The position numbers and the translations under genes are program-made. Positions 16,668-24,596 of a stretch of 64,000 nt of DNA are shown here, in pieces. Under the pieces are notes generated by a model that was not told the origin of the DNA, searched no databases, and worked only from the letters and a program-made list of their open reading frames with translations. Location: NCBI RefSeq assembly GCF_014649795.1, contig NZ_BMTS01000004.1:186001-250000 (forward strand), in the 5' to 3' direction. How positions within the stretch are numbered: the stretch's first letter is position 1; every line of letters starts with the position of its first letter. This DNA is from Streptomyces melanogenes (lineage in GTDB: Bacteria > Actinomycetota > Actinomycetes > Streptomycetales > Streptomycetaceae).

Positions 16668-16766
16668 CTCTCCACACTCCTGTGATCTCGGGGGACCGCG
16701 CGGTGGTCGCTGCGGTCGGGGGGCGGCAATGCGTCTGCCGCGTACGGGTGTCGGTACGGCGGGTGC

Positions 16767-17882
16767 TCAGGCGTCGAAGTCGAGCGCGATCTCGTCCGAC
16801 TCCGGACGGGCCCGGCAGGGCAGGGTGTAGCCCGCGGCCAGCTCCGCCGGGCCCAGGGCGTACTGACGGTCCATCACCGCGCTGCCCCGGACCACCTTGG
16901 CGCGACAGCTGCCGCACAGGCCGTCGCGGCAGGAGTACGGGGTCTCCGGCCGGGCGCGCAGCACCGCGTCCAGCACCACGCGGTCCTCGGGCTTCATCAC
17001 CGTCTCGGTGGTGCGGCCGTCCAGGCGGGCGGAGATGAGACCGGTGCGGCCCAGCGGCTCCGGCGGCGGCGCGGGCGGCAGGCCGCCGCCGGTGGAGAAG
17101 AGCTCGAAGCGCACCCGCGCCTCGTCCGCGCCCCACCGCGTGAGCGCCTCCCGGACGGTCTCGACCAGCCCCCACGGCCCGCACAGATAGAAGTGCGTGC
17201 GCTCGTCGGGCTCGGCGCCGAGCAGCGCCAGCAGCTTGGGCAGCCGGGCCGCGTCGATCCGGCCGGAGAGCAGCTCGCTCTCGCGCTCCTCGCGGGAGAG
17301 CACGTGCAGGGCGAAGAACCGGCCCACGTGGGCGTCCTTGAGGTCGGTCAGCTCGTCCGCGAGCAGCACCGACTGCGCGCTGCGGTTGGCGTAGACGAGC
17401 GAGACCCGGCAGTGGGGGTCCTCCCGCAGCGCGGCCGCCGCCATGCTCAGCAGGGGAGTGATGCCGCTGCCGCCCGCCACCAGGACGTGGTGCGCGCCGG
17501 GCACCTCCGCCAGGCGGAAGTCGCCGGTGGGCGGGCCGAGTTCGAGGGTGTCGCCGGGGGCGAGCTCCTTGGTGGCGTACTCGGCGAAGCCGTCCGCGCC
17601 GAGCCGCTTGACCACCAGCCGCAGCCCGGCCGGGTCCCGGGGCGGCAGGCAGACCGAGTAGCTGCGGCGCAGCTCGCGCCCCTCGGGCCGGTGCCGTACG
17701 ACCACGTGCTGGCCGGCCCGGTGCGCGAAGGTGTCCGCGAGCGGGGCGGGCACGGCGAGGCTGATCGCCACCGACTCGTCGCCGACCTGCTCCACGGTGG
17801 TCACCGGCAGCCGGTACCAGCCGGTCGCCCGGCGGGTGGGCGCCGGGGAGGCGGCGGTGCCGCTAGTCGTCGCTGTCGTCAT
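16767..17882 (-). CDS. antL: AntL: PaaE-like reductase of the anthraniloyl-CoA oxygenase
   Basis: This 371-residue flavin and iron-sulfur reductase passes electrons from NAD(P)H to the diiron oxygenase. The N-terminal FAD domain (about residues 20-120) has RRSYSVC. The NAD domain (about 125-255) has GGSGITPLLSM and YLCGPWGLV. The C-terminal plant-type 2Fe-2S domain (about 285-371) has CRDGLCGSC with the fourth Cys in YTLPCRA. This is the PaaE order. The subunit belongs to a complete PaaABCDE-like set, but here serves antimycin starter synthesis rather than phenylacetate breakdown. Confidence 0.92.
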   Translation of the reverse strand: MTTATTSGTAASPAPTRRATGWYRLPVTTVEQVGDESVAISLAVPAPLADTFAHRAGQHVVVRHRPEGRELRRSYSVCLPPRDPAGLRLVVKRLGADGFAEYATKELAPGDTLELGPPTGDFRLAEVPGAHHVLVAGGSGITPLLSMAAAALREDPHCRVSLVYANRSAQSVLLADELTDLKDAHVGRFFALHVLSREERESELLSGRIDAARLPKLLALLGAEPDERTHFYLCGPWGLVETVREALTRWGADEARVRFELFSTGGGLPPAPPPEPLGRTGLISARLDGRTTETVMKPEDRVVLDAVLRARPETPYSCRDGLCGSCRAKVVRGSAVMDRQYALGPAELAAGYTLPCRARPESDEIALDFDA

Positions 17883-17891
17883 GGGGGTGCG

Positions 17892-18386
17892 TCACATCGC
17901 CTTCAGATGCGCGAAGGTCTCCTGGCACGAGGTGCACACCAGGACGGCTTGGCAGCGGGTCGCGCCGAAGTGGCTCTGCGGCCGGGTCGCCACCGAGCCG
18001 CAGTGCGGGCAGGGCGCGCCCAGGCCGATCCGGACCGGCAGGGGCGCCCCGGCGGGGCCGGGCGGCACGATGCCGTGCTCGGAGAGCTTGCGGCGGCCCT
18101 CGTCGGTGATCCAGTCGGTGGTCCAGGCGGGCGCGAGCACCTGCCGCACCCGTGCGTCGGGGTGGCCGCTCTCGGTGAGCACGGCCCGGATCCCGGCCTC
18201 GATGGCGGGCATCGCCGGGCAGCCCAGGTAGGTCGGGGTGATGACGACCTCCAGGGCGCCGTCGTCCGCGGGTTGAACGGCGCGGATGACCCCCAGGTCG
18301 GCCAGCGAGATCATCGGGAGTTCGGGGTCGGGCACGGTGTTCACCCGGGCCCGCACCTCGTCGGCGTCCAGCCGGACGGCGCTCAC
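17892..18386 (-). CDS. antK: AntK: PaaD-like oxygenase assembly protein
   Basis: This 164-residue protein has an N-terminal MIP18/DUF59 domain (about residues 1-95: NTVPDPELPMISLADLGVIR, TPTYLGCPAM) and a C-terminal zinc-ribbon-like part with CPHCG and CTSC. PaaD proteins are thought to help mature the iron centres of the Paa oxygenase. The start is a GTG at 18386 that overlaps the antJ stop by four bases (GTGA). Ten bases separate it from antL. Confidence 0.88.
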   Translation of the reverse strand: MSAVRLDADEVRARVNTVPDPELPMISLADLGVIRAVQPADDGALEVVITPTYLGCPAMPAIEAGIRAVLTESGHPDARVRQVLAPAWTTDWITDEGRRKLSEHGIVPPGPAGAPLPVRIGLGAPCPHCGSVATRPQSHFGATRCQAVLVCTSCQETFAHLKAM

Positions 18387-19156
18387 CAGGTGCCTCCCGG
18401 GTACTGGAGGCGTACGGACCGGAACTCGGCGAACAGCGGCGCGAACGCCTCGGTGTGCAGCCCGTCCCGGCCTCCCGTGGCCTGCCACGCGGGCTTGGGC
18501 AGCGTCAGACGCGCCTCGTCGAGGACGGCGGCGACCTCCCGCTCCCACTCCTCGCGCAGCCGCGCCGGGGCGACCGCGGTCCCCGCCGCGTCCAGCCGGT
18601 CCACCAGGGCGTCCCGCTCGAAGAGTTCGGCCGCGTACGGCCAGACCAGGTCGAGCCCGGCCTGCATCCGGCGGCGGCTCTCGGCGGTGCCCCGGCCGAG
18701 CCGTACGGTCCACTGGTCGGCGTGCATCTGGTGGTACTCGACCTCCCGGGACGCCCGCGCGCCGAAGGCGGCGAGGGTGGCGTCGGAGGACTTCTCCAGG
18801 GCGCTCCACAGCAGCCTGCTGTAGTGCGCGTACACCAGCTGGCGGGCGATCGTCACGGCGAAGTCGCCGGGCACCAGCTCCATCAGGAGCGCGCTGCGGA
18901 ACTGGCGCTCGGTGCGGTGGTAGGCCAGCTCGTCCTCGCCGCGGCCGGTGCCGTCGAGCGTGCCGCTGTACGCGAGCAGGGTACGGGCGTGGCCGAGCAG
19001 GTCGAGCGCGATGTTGGCGAGCGCCAGGTCCTCCTCGATGGTGGGCGCCCGGGTCACCAGGGCGCACAGCCGCTGGCACAGCACCAGCGCGTCGTCGCCC
19101 AGGCGCAGGACGTACTCGGCGAGATCCGTGTCTTCAGCGGTGGGCTCAGCCGTCAT
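18383..19156 (-). CDS. antJ: AntJ: PaaC-like structural oxygenase subunit
   Basis: This 257-residue all-helical ferritin-like protein has the PaaC blocks EDLALANIALDLLGHARTLL, PGDFAVTIARQLVYAHY and REVEYHQMHADQW. PaaC forms the scaffold partner of the catalytic PaaA subunit and lacks a full diiron site. It overlaps antI by 11 nt and antK by 4 nt, so the subunits are translationally coupled. Confidence 0.9.
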   Translation of the reverse strand: MTAEPTAEDTDLAEYVLRLGDDALVLCQRLCALVTRAPTIEEDLALANIALDLLGHARTLLAYSGTLDGTGRGEDELAYHRTERQFRSALLMELVPGDFAVTIARQLVYAHYSRLLWSALEKSSDATLAAFGARASREVEYHQMHADQWTVRLGRGTAESRRRMQAGLDLVWPYAAELFERDALVDRLDAAGTAVAPARLREEWEREVAAVLDEARLTLPKPAWQATGGRDGLHTEAFAPLFAEFRSVRLQYPGGTW

Positions 19157-19448
19157 GGCCGCTTTCCTCGTTCAACGGGATGTAGTGCTCGGGGTACCGG
19201 TACGGCTTGTGGGCGGCGTTGCTGAAGAACGGGTCCTTCTCGCTCGGCGAGGCGGCGTGCACCGAGTCGGAGCGCACCACCCACACCGAGACCGTCTCGC
19301 CCCTGCGGGTGTACAGATCCCTGGCGTTGGCCAGCGCCATGTCGGCGTCGGCCCCGTGGACCGAGCCCACGTGCTGGTGCGCCAGGCCCCGGCGCGGCCG
19401 GATGAACACCTCCCACGGCGTCAGCACCCGTGCGGACCGCTCACTCAT
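19146..19448 (-). CDS. antI: AntI: PaaB-like small oxygenase subunit
   Basis: This 100-residue protein has [28 protein letters not shown] and the later [11 protein letters not shown] and SEKDPFF, the compact PaaB fold that bridges PaaAC units. The ATG at 19448 overlaps the antH stop by four bases (ATGA). The length is normal for PaaB. Confidence 0.9.
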   Translation of the reverse strand: MSERSARVLTPWEVFIRPRRGLAHQHVGSVHGADADMALANARDLYTRRGETVSVWVVRSDSVHAASPSEKDPFFSNAAHKPYRYPEHYIPLNEESGHDG

Positions 19449-20545
19449 GACACGCGCCTTCCCTCGTCGTCCAGTTCCACCGACTCCAGTTCGCCATCGG
19501 CCAGTTGGGCCGCGTACGCGTCGACCGCCTCGCGCACCCAGGCGCCGTCCTCGTGCGCCGCCACCCGGTGGGCGAGCCGCTGGCGCGCGCACTGCGAGCC
19601 GTCGCCGAGCGCGCCGCGGAACAACTGCCAGTCGATCGGGCTGAAGTCGTAGTGCCCCCGCTCCTCGTTCCAGCGGATCGCCGGGTCGGGCAGGGTCACC
19701 CCCATCCGCTCCGCCTGCGGCACGACGTTGTCGACGAACCGCTGGCGCAGCTCGTCGTTGGTGTGCCGCTTGATGCCCCAGGCCATGGAGCGCTGGGAGA
19801 CAGCGGCGCCCATCGCCGCGGTGCGGTCGTCCGCGCCGCCCGCCACGGTGTCCGGCGGGCCGAACATCAGCGCCACCGCGGGCAGCCACCAGCGGTTGAC
19901 GGCGTCCTGCGCCATCTCCTTCTGCTCGGGCGTCCCCTGGCACAGCGACCACAGCACGTCGTAGCCCTGGCGGACGTGGAACGCCTCCTCCTGGCACACC
20001 CGGCGCATCGCCCGGGCGTACGGGCCGTAGGAGGTGTGGCACAGCGGCGCCTGGTTGACGACGGCAGCGCCGTCCGTGAGCCAGGCGATGGCTCCGGTGT
20101 CGGCCCAGGTCAGGGCCGGGTGGTTGAAGGTGGCCGCATAGCGCTGGTGGCCGCTGTGCAGCGCGTCGAGGAGGTCGGCGCGCGACACCCCGAGGGTCTC
20201 CGCCGCCGAGTAGAGGTAGAGCCCGTGGCCCGCCTCGTCCTGCACCTTCGCCAGCAGACTGGCCTTGCGGTGCAGCGAGGGCGCCCGGGTGAGCCAGGAG
20301 CCCTCGGGCTGCATGCCGATGATCTCGGAGTGCGCGTGCTGGGAGACCTGCCGGACCAGCATCCGCCGGTAGCCGTCCGGCATCCAGTCCCGGGGCTCGA
20401 TCTGCTCCCCGGCCGCGAGCAGCGCCTCGAAGTGCGCGTTGAGCTGCTCCACGCCGTCGACCACCCCTTCGTCCAGGACCGCCGCGGTGGCGGTGCCTTC
20501 ACAGATGAAGAGGTCTGACCTGGGGCGTTCAATCCCCGCGCACAT
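19445..20545 (-). CDS. antH: AntH: PaaA-like catalytic oxygenase subunit
   Basis: This 366-residue diiron subunit contains the ligand motifs [11 protein letters not shown] (DExxH) and [13 protein letters not shown] (EExxH), plus [30 protein letters not shown], all typical of PaaA. PaaA epoxidises phenylacetyl-CoA. In antimycin clusters the homologous set oxidises and rearranges anthraniloyl thioester to 3-aminosalicylate. No PaaG, PaaZ or PaaK homologue is present, so this is not a catabolic operon. It is first in the antHIJKLMNO transcription unit and divergent from antG. Confidence 0.92.
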   Translation of the reverse strand: MCAGIERPRSDLFICEGTATAAVLDEGVVDGVEQLNAHFEALLAAGEQIEPRDWMPDGYRRMLVRQVSQHAHSEIIGMQPEGSWLTRAPSLHRKASLLAKVQDEAGHGLYLYSAAETLGVSRADLLDALHSGHQRYAATFNHPALTWADTGAIAWLTDGAAVVNQAPLCHTSYGPYARAMRRVCQEEAFHVRQGYDVLWSLCQGTPEQKEMAQDAVNRWWLPAVALMFGPPDTVAGGADDRTAAMGAAVSQRSMAWGIKRHTNDELRQRFVDNVVPQAERMGVTLPDPAIRWNEERGHYDFSPIDWQLFRGALGDGSQCARQRLAHRVAAHEDGAWVREAVDAYAAQLADGELESVELDDEGRRVS

Positions 20546-20645
20546 GCCGTTGACCCGTGACGAAGGTCACGCGGGGGCGGGGGAGTGTGGGCGGCCGCGT
20601 GCGCCTCTCTCTTCGGTAGTCAGTGCTGAACGAGAGGGGTATGCC
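20546..20645. promoter_or_regulatory. divergent antH / antG promoter region
   Basis: This 100-bp gap must hold both promoters. A perfect palindrome CGTGAC-GAAG-GTCACG lies at 20556-20571, about 10 nt upstream of the antH start codon. In antimycin clusters these two operons are the ones transcribed by sigma-AntA. I could not place its -35 and -10 boxes with confidence here. Confidence 0.5.
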
Positions 20646-20897
20646 ATGAGCACCATCAGGACGATGCTGGTCGAGCTGACCGGGACGCCCGAGTTCGCCG
20701 AGGCGATCGGGGACGACGAGGACCTCAGCGCCAGCGGGATCGACTCCGGGGACCTGGTCCGCCTCATCCTGCTCATCGAGCAGCGCACCGGCGTCGAGGT
20801 GACGGCCGAGGACATGGAGGGCCTGACCACCATCGCGGACTACGAGCGGTTCATCGCGGGCCGCGACGCCGCCACCCCGCAGCAGGGCGCCGCCTGA
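20646..20897 (+). CDS. antG: AntG: discrete carrier protein for the salicylate starter
   Basis: This 83-residue acyl/aryl carrier protein has the pantetheine attachment Ser in GIDSGDLVRLI (about residue 38); the usual LGxDSL motif is thus altered to SGIDSGD. The fold-typical TGVEVTAEDMEGLTTIADYERFI follows. The ATG at 20646 has GAGAGGGG upstream. It receives 3-aminosalicylate or 3-formamidosalicylate from AntF and donates it to the first condensation domain of AntC. Its stop overlaps the antF start (TGATG). Confidence 0.9.
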   Translation: MSTIRTMLVELTGTPEFAEAIGDDEDLSASGIDSGDLVRLILLIEQRTGVEVTAEDMEGLTTIADYERFIAGRDAATPQQGAA

Positions 20898-22366
20898 TGT
20901 GGCTGACCCAGTTGGCGGAGCGCAACCGCCAGTGCTTCCCGGACCGGACGGCCCTGGTGGACGAGCACCGCTCCGTCACCTGGGCCCAGTTCCACGACCG
21001 GGGCATCAGCCTCGCCCACGGGCTCGCCGGGCTCGGCATCCGGCGCGGTGACCGCGTCGCCGTGCTCTCCCTGGACCGCGTCGAGGTCCTGGAGTCGTAC
21101 TTCGCGCTGGCCCGCATCGGGGCGCTCTTCGTCCCGCTCAACCACAGCCTGACGCCGGCCGAGGTGACCGGGATCGTAGAACGCACCGGCGCCGTAGCCG
21201 TGATCGGCGAGAGCGCGCTCCTCGCCCGCCACCCCGATCTGCCGGTGCGCACCCGCATCCCCCTGGACGACGAGGCGTTCGCCGCGCTAGGCGCCGAGGG
21301 CGGACCGGCGCTCGACGACATCCCGGACGACGCCCCCGCCGCGATCCTGCACACCTCGGCGACGACCGGCCAGGCCAAGGGCGTCACCGTCGACCACGCC
21401 TCGTTCCGGGCCATCGCGCTCGGCTGGCTGGCCGTGGCCCGGCCCGCCGACGACATGGTGCTGGTCAACTGCTGCCCGCTCTACCACGGCAGCATGGTCG
21501 TCTCGCTGACATACATGGCCGCGGGCGCGACCGTCGTCCTGATGCCCGGCTTCAAGCCGCAGACCGCGCTGGCCGCCGTCGAGACCCACCGCGCCACCCA
21601 CGTCTGGCTCGTCCCGCAGATGCTGCGCTTCCTGCTGCGCGCCAAGTCCGCCGACACCGCGGACCTCTCGACCCTGCGCGAGATCCTGTACGGGGCCGCG
21701 CCCATGCCCCCCGACATCTACGCCGAGGCCGTCGAACGGCTCGGCTGCGGATTCCGGCAGGTGTACGGGATGACCGAGGTCGGCGGCCCGTTCGTCACGC
21801 TCGGCCCCGACGAGCACCCGGAGCCCGGCGCGGTGCCCGAGGTGATCCCGGCCGGCCGGGTCATCCCCGGCATGTCCGCGCGCGCCCTGGACGCCCAGGG
21901 CCAGGAGGTCGGGCCCGGCGACATCGGGGAGATCTGCGTGCGCGGCCCCGGTCTGATGCGCGGCTACTGGGGTGACGAGGCCGCCACCGCCGAGATCACC
22001 GTCGACGGCTGGATCCGCACCGGCGACCTCGGGTTCATCGACCGCGACGGCCTCATCCGGCTGATCGACCGCAGCAAGGACCTGATCATCCGGGCCGGCC
22101 AGAACGTCTACCCCTCGGAGATCGAGCGCGCCCTCCAGACCCACCCGGCGGTGCGCGACGCGGCGGTCGTCGGGGTGCCGGACGAGGACTTCGGCGAGGT
22201 CCCGCTGGCGTACGTCGTCGTCGAAGAGGGCACCGGAACGGTCGAGTTGCAGGCCCACCTGGCCCAGCGTCTCGCCTCGTACAAGCGCCCCCGGCGCATC
22301 GAGTTCATCGACCAGGTCCCTCGCAACCCGGCTGGGAAGATCATCAAAAAGCTGCTGCGTGCGTGA
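20897..22366 (+). CDS. antF: AntF: aryl-AMP ligase for the starter unit
   Basis: This 489-residue member of the ANL adenylating superfamily has TSATTGQAKGV (phosphate loop, with Gln in place of the usual Pro), YGMTEVGG, GWIRTGDLG, the hinge region DRSKDLIIRAGQNVYPSEIE and the C-terminal catalytic Lys in NPAGKIIKK. It is acyl-CoA-synthetase sized. In this pathway it activates anthranilate or its hydroxylated product and loads it onto AntG. It overlaps antG by one base and the PPTase gene by eight. Confidence 0.9.
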   Translation: MWLTQLAERNRQCFPDRTALVDEHRSVTWAQFHDRGISLAHGLAGLGIRRGDRVAVLSLDRVEVLESYFALARIGALFVPLNHSLTPAEVTGIVERTGAVAVIGESALLARHPDLPVRTRIPLDDEAFAALGAEGGPALDDIPDDAPAAILHTSATTGQAKGVTVDHASFRAIALGWLAVARPADDMVLVNCCPLYHGSMVVSLTYMAAGATVVLMPGFKPQTALAAVETHRATHVWLVPQMLRFLLRAKSADTADLSTLREILYGAAPMPPDIYAEAVERLGCGFRQVYGMTEVGGPFVTLGPDEHPEPGAVPEVIPAGRVIPGMSARALDAQGQEVGPGDIGEICVRGPGLMRGYWGDEAATAEITVDGWIRTGDLGFIDRDGLIRLIDRSKDLIIRAGQNVYPSEIERALQTHPAVRDAAVVGVPDEDFGEVPLAYVVVEEGTGTVELQAHLAQRLASYKRPRRIEFIDQVPRNPAGKIIKKLLRA

Positions 22367-23069
22367 CGCGGCGGCGTCCGATGCCCACGCCCTGCCGGAG
22401 GCGGCCCCCGGCAGGGCGGCCGCCGAGGCGGCGCTGCTCCTGCTGAGGCCCGCTCTCCGGGCCGACGGTCTCTCGCTCGGACTCGCGTACGCGGACGACC
22501 CGTCGGCGCGTCCGGGCGGCCCCGGGGAGCGGGCGTCGGCCGCCGCGATGCCGCCCCCGCGACGCCGTGACTTCCTCGCCGGACGCTGTGCGGCCCGGCG
22601 GGCACTGGCCGAGGCGGGCCACCCGGCGGCGGAGATCCTCCGGTCGGGCCGACGGCCGCTGTTCCCCGGTGGTTTCGCCGGGTCGATCAGCCACTCCGGC
22701 GGTCTGGCCGTCGCCCTGGCCGCGCGCGTCCCCGCCCTCGGCTGCGACCTCGAACTGCGGGGCCTGCCCCTGGAGAGCGCCCACATCGTGCTCGGCCCTG
22801 ACGAGCGGGGCCCGGTCGACGACGCGCCGGACCGGGCCGCCGCCGAGCACCGGCTGCTGTGTGCCTTCTCGGCCAAGGAGGCCGCGTACAAGGCGTTCGG
22901 CGCCCTGCTCGGCGAGCGGGCCCCGGCGACGCTGCTCGCCCTGGCGACCCGGCCGGTGCCCGGCGGCTTCCGTGCTTGGCCCCGGTCGCTGCCGGGCCAG
23001 GTCATCGACGTACGGGTGCGACCGGCCGGGCCGGGCGTATTCAGCTGGGCCGTCGTACCCGTGGTGTGA
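22359..23069 (+). CDS. antQ: AntQ: Sfp-type 4'-phosphopantetheinyl transferase
   Basis: This 236-residue PPTase converts apo carrier proteins to holo form using coenzyme A. It has the CoA-binding GRCAARRAL, SISHSGGLAVAL, the magnesium site GCDLE and the signature FSAKEAAYKAFG. The start is a GTG at 22359 inside the end of antF, so expression is coupled. antQ is present only in some antimycin clusters. It is expected to serve AntG and the carrier domains of AntC and AntD. Confidence 0.9.
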   Translation: MRDAAASDAHALPEAAPGRAAAEAALLLLRPALRADGLSLGLAYADDPSARPGGPGERASAAAMPPPRRRDFLAGRCAARRALAEAGHPAAEILRSGRRPLFPGGFAGSISHSGGLAVALAARVPALGCDLELRGLPLESAHIVLGPDERGPVDDAPDRAAAEHRLLCAFSAKEAAYKAFGALLGERAPATLLALATRPVPGGFRAWPRSLPGQVIDVRVRPAGPGVFSWAVVPVV

Positions 23070-23095
23070 ACAGGTGCGACGGCCCAACTGCCCTA

Positions 23096-24316
23096 TTACG
23101 CCTTCGCGTTGACCAGAATCGCCATGTTGCCCGCCGGGTGCTGGTTGTCGTGGATCAGCTGGTGGGCCTTGCCGATCTCCTCGAAGCCGAGCGTGAGCGA
23201 CAGGCACGGGTCGAGCAGGCCCTGGTCGATCATGGTGGTCACCTCGCGGGCCTCGCGGGCGTTGGAGACGTGGGAGCCCTGCAGCCGCTTCTGGCGCATC
23301 CACAGGAACCGCAGGTCCACATCGCCGTTGTAGCCCGTGGTGCCGCCGCAGATGACGACCATGCCCGCGTTGTCGCACAGGTACATGGAGGTCGGGATGG
23401 TGTCGGCGCCCGAGTGCTCCAGGACGATCCTGGGGGCCCGGCGCTCGCCGAGGACCTCCCAGAAGCGGCGGCCGAAGGCGCGGGCGCCCTTGAGCCACCG
23501 GGCCATCGCCTCGTCGTCGGAGGTGTCGGGCAGCCGGCCCCAGTGGTCGAAGTCCCGGCGGTTGATGTAGCCCTTGGCGCCCAACTCCACGCAGTACTCG
23601 CCGCGTTCGTCGCTGGAGACCACCGCGATGGGGATGCCGCCGCGCTGGCGCACCATCTGGATCGCCATACAGCCGAGGCCGCCCGCCCCGCCCCAGATCA
23701 GCACCGCGTCACCGGGACGCACGGTGTGCGGCTCCCAGCCGAAGAGCTGGCGGTAGGCGGTGGCGGCGGTCGCCATGTAGCAGGCGGCCTGTGCCCAGGA
23801 GAGCCGCTTCGGCTTGGGGTGGCACTGGTACTCGTCGACGACGGCGAACTGCGCGAACGACCCGTAGTTCTCCTCGTACCCCCACACGCTCTGCGAGGAC
23901 GAGGTGCAGGGGTCGGCGCCGAGCCGGATGTCCTCGGCGCTCTCGTCCCAGATGCTGGCGAGCAGCACGATCTCGTCGCCCGGCTTGAGGCGCACGCCCT
24001 CGCCGACCGCCCAGACGATGCCGGACGCGTCGGAGCCGCCGATGTGGAAGTCCTCGACGGCGCCGCGCTTCTGCCGGGCGGCTATGACGTCGACGGGGTC
24101 ACCGAGCGAGGCCCACACGTTGTTGTAGTTGACGCCCGCCGCCATCACCTTGATGAGCACCTGGCCGGGCCCGACCGGGGGCACGTCGACGACTTCGGTT
24201 TGGAAGGCGCCGATGGGCGGCCCGTAGCGCTCGGGCCGGATGAGCGAGGCGTACATGCGCTTGGGCGCCTCGCCGAGCGGCGGCGCGTCACCGAGTTCGT
24301 ACAGTTCCTGGGTCAC
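23096..24316 (-). CDS. antE: AntE: crotonyl-CoA carboxylase/reductase homologue
   Basis: This 406-residue medium-chain dehydrogenase is of the CCR type. It reductively carboxylates 2-enoyl-CoA to alkylmalonyl-CoA with NADPH and CO2. Blocks seen are AAGVNYNNVWASLG, IGGSDASGIVW, WGYEENYGSFAQFA, nucleotide-binding IWGGAGGLGCMAIQ and the carboxylase-pocket stretch HSGADTIPTSMYLC. It supplies the variable alkyl extender (C7 side chain of antimycins) used by AntD. It starts at a GTG (24316) overlapping the MbtH-like stop and ends with TAA, converging on antQ with a 26-nt gap. Confidence 0.93.
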   Translation of the reverse strand: MTQELYELGDAPPLGEAPKRMYASLIRPERYGPPIGAFQTEVVDVPPVGPGQVLIKVMAAGVNYNNVWASLGDPVDVIAARQKRGAVEDFHIGGSDASGIVWAVGEGVRLKPGDEIVLLASIWDESAEDIRLGADPCTSSSQSVWGYEENYGSFAQFAVVDEYQCHPKPKRLSWAQAACYMATAATAYRQLFGWEPHTVRPGDAVLIWGGAGGLGCMAIQMVRQRGGIPIAVVSSDERGEYCVELGAKGYINRRDFDHWGRLPDTSDDEAMARWLKGARAFGRRFWEVLGERRAPRIVLEHSGADTIPTSMYLCDNAGMVVICGGTTGYNGDVDLRFLWMRQKRLQGSHVSNAREAREVTTMIDQGLLDPCLSLTLGFEEIGKAHQLIHDNQHPAGNMAILVNAKA

Positions 24317-24519
24317 GGGGTCGCTCCTGAGGGGGTCGCGGGGTGGGGTGCCTGCGCCAGGCGGGCGAGGCAGTCACGGTGGGCGGCGGCGGGTCCGGTG
24401 GCGTCCCACCCGGCCGGTACGGCGGCGAACGCGGGCCACAGGGAGTGCTCTCCCGCCGCGTTGACGAGCACCAGGTGCGACGGCTCGTCCTCGCCGCGGG
24501 GCTCGAACGGACTTGGCAC
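24313..24519 (-). CDS. degenerate MbtH-like protein
   Basis: This 68-residue protein starts at a GTG (24519) with GAAGGGA upstream and sits between antD and antE, overlapping antE by four bases. Residues 16-38 (LVLVN, then GEHSLWPAFAAVPAGW) match MbtH proteins, which bind and activate NRPS adenylation domains. The family signature NxExQxSxWP has E replaced by A and Q by E. The usual C-terminal WTDxRP block is missing and replaced by an Ala/Pro-rich tail. It may still assist AntC, or be decaying. Known antimycin gene sets, as I recall, do not name an MbtH gene. Confidence 0.75.
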   Translation of the reverse strand: MPSPFEPRGEDEPSHLVLVNAAGEHSLWPAFAAVPAGWDATGPAAAHRDCLARLAQAPHPATPSGATP

Positions 24520-24596
24520 GGTTGTTCCCTTCGTTGCTGCGCGGCCGGGGCCGCGGCGTGCCGCACGGTCGGGCGTGCGGCACGGCGTTCGGGTGG

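Noticed and set aside
16767..20545. A phenylacetate degradation (paa) operon
   Set aside because: Only the PaaABCDE-like oxygenase is present; PaaK, PaaG, PaaZ, PaaF, PaaH and PaaJ are absent, and the surroundings are antimycin genes.
20546..20645. Sigma-AntA -35 and -10 boxes in the antH/antG gap
   Set aside because: I could not match a remembered consensus on either strand with sensible spacing, so no promoter boxes are annotated.
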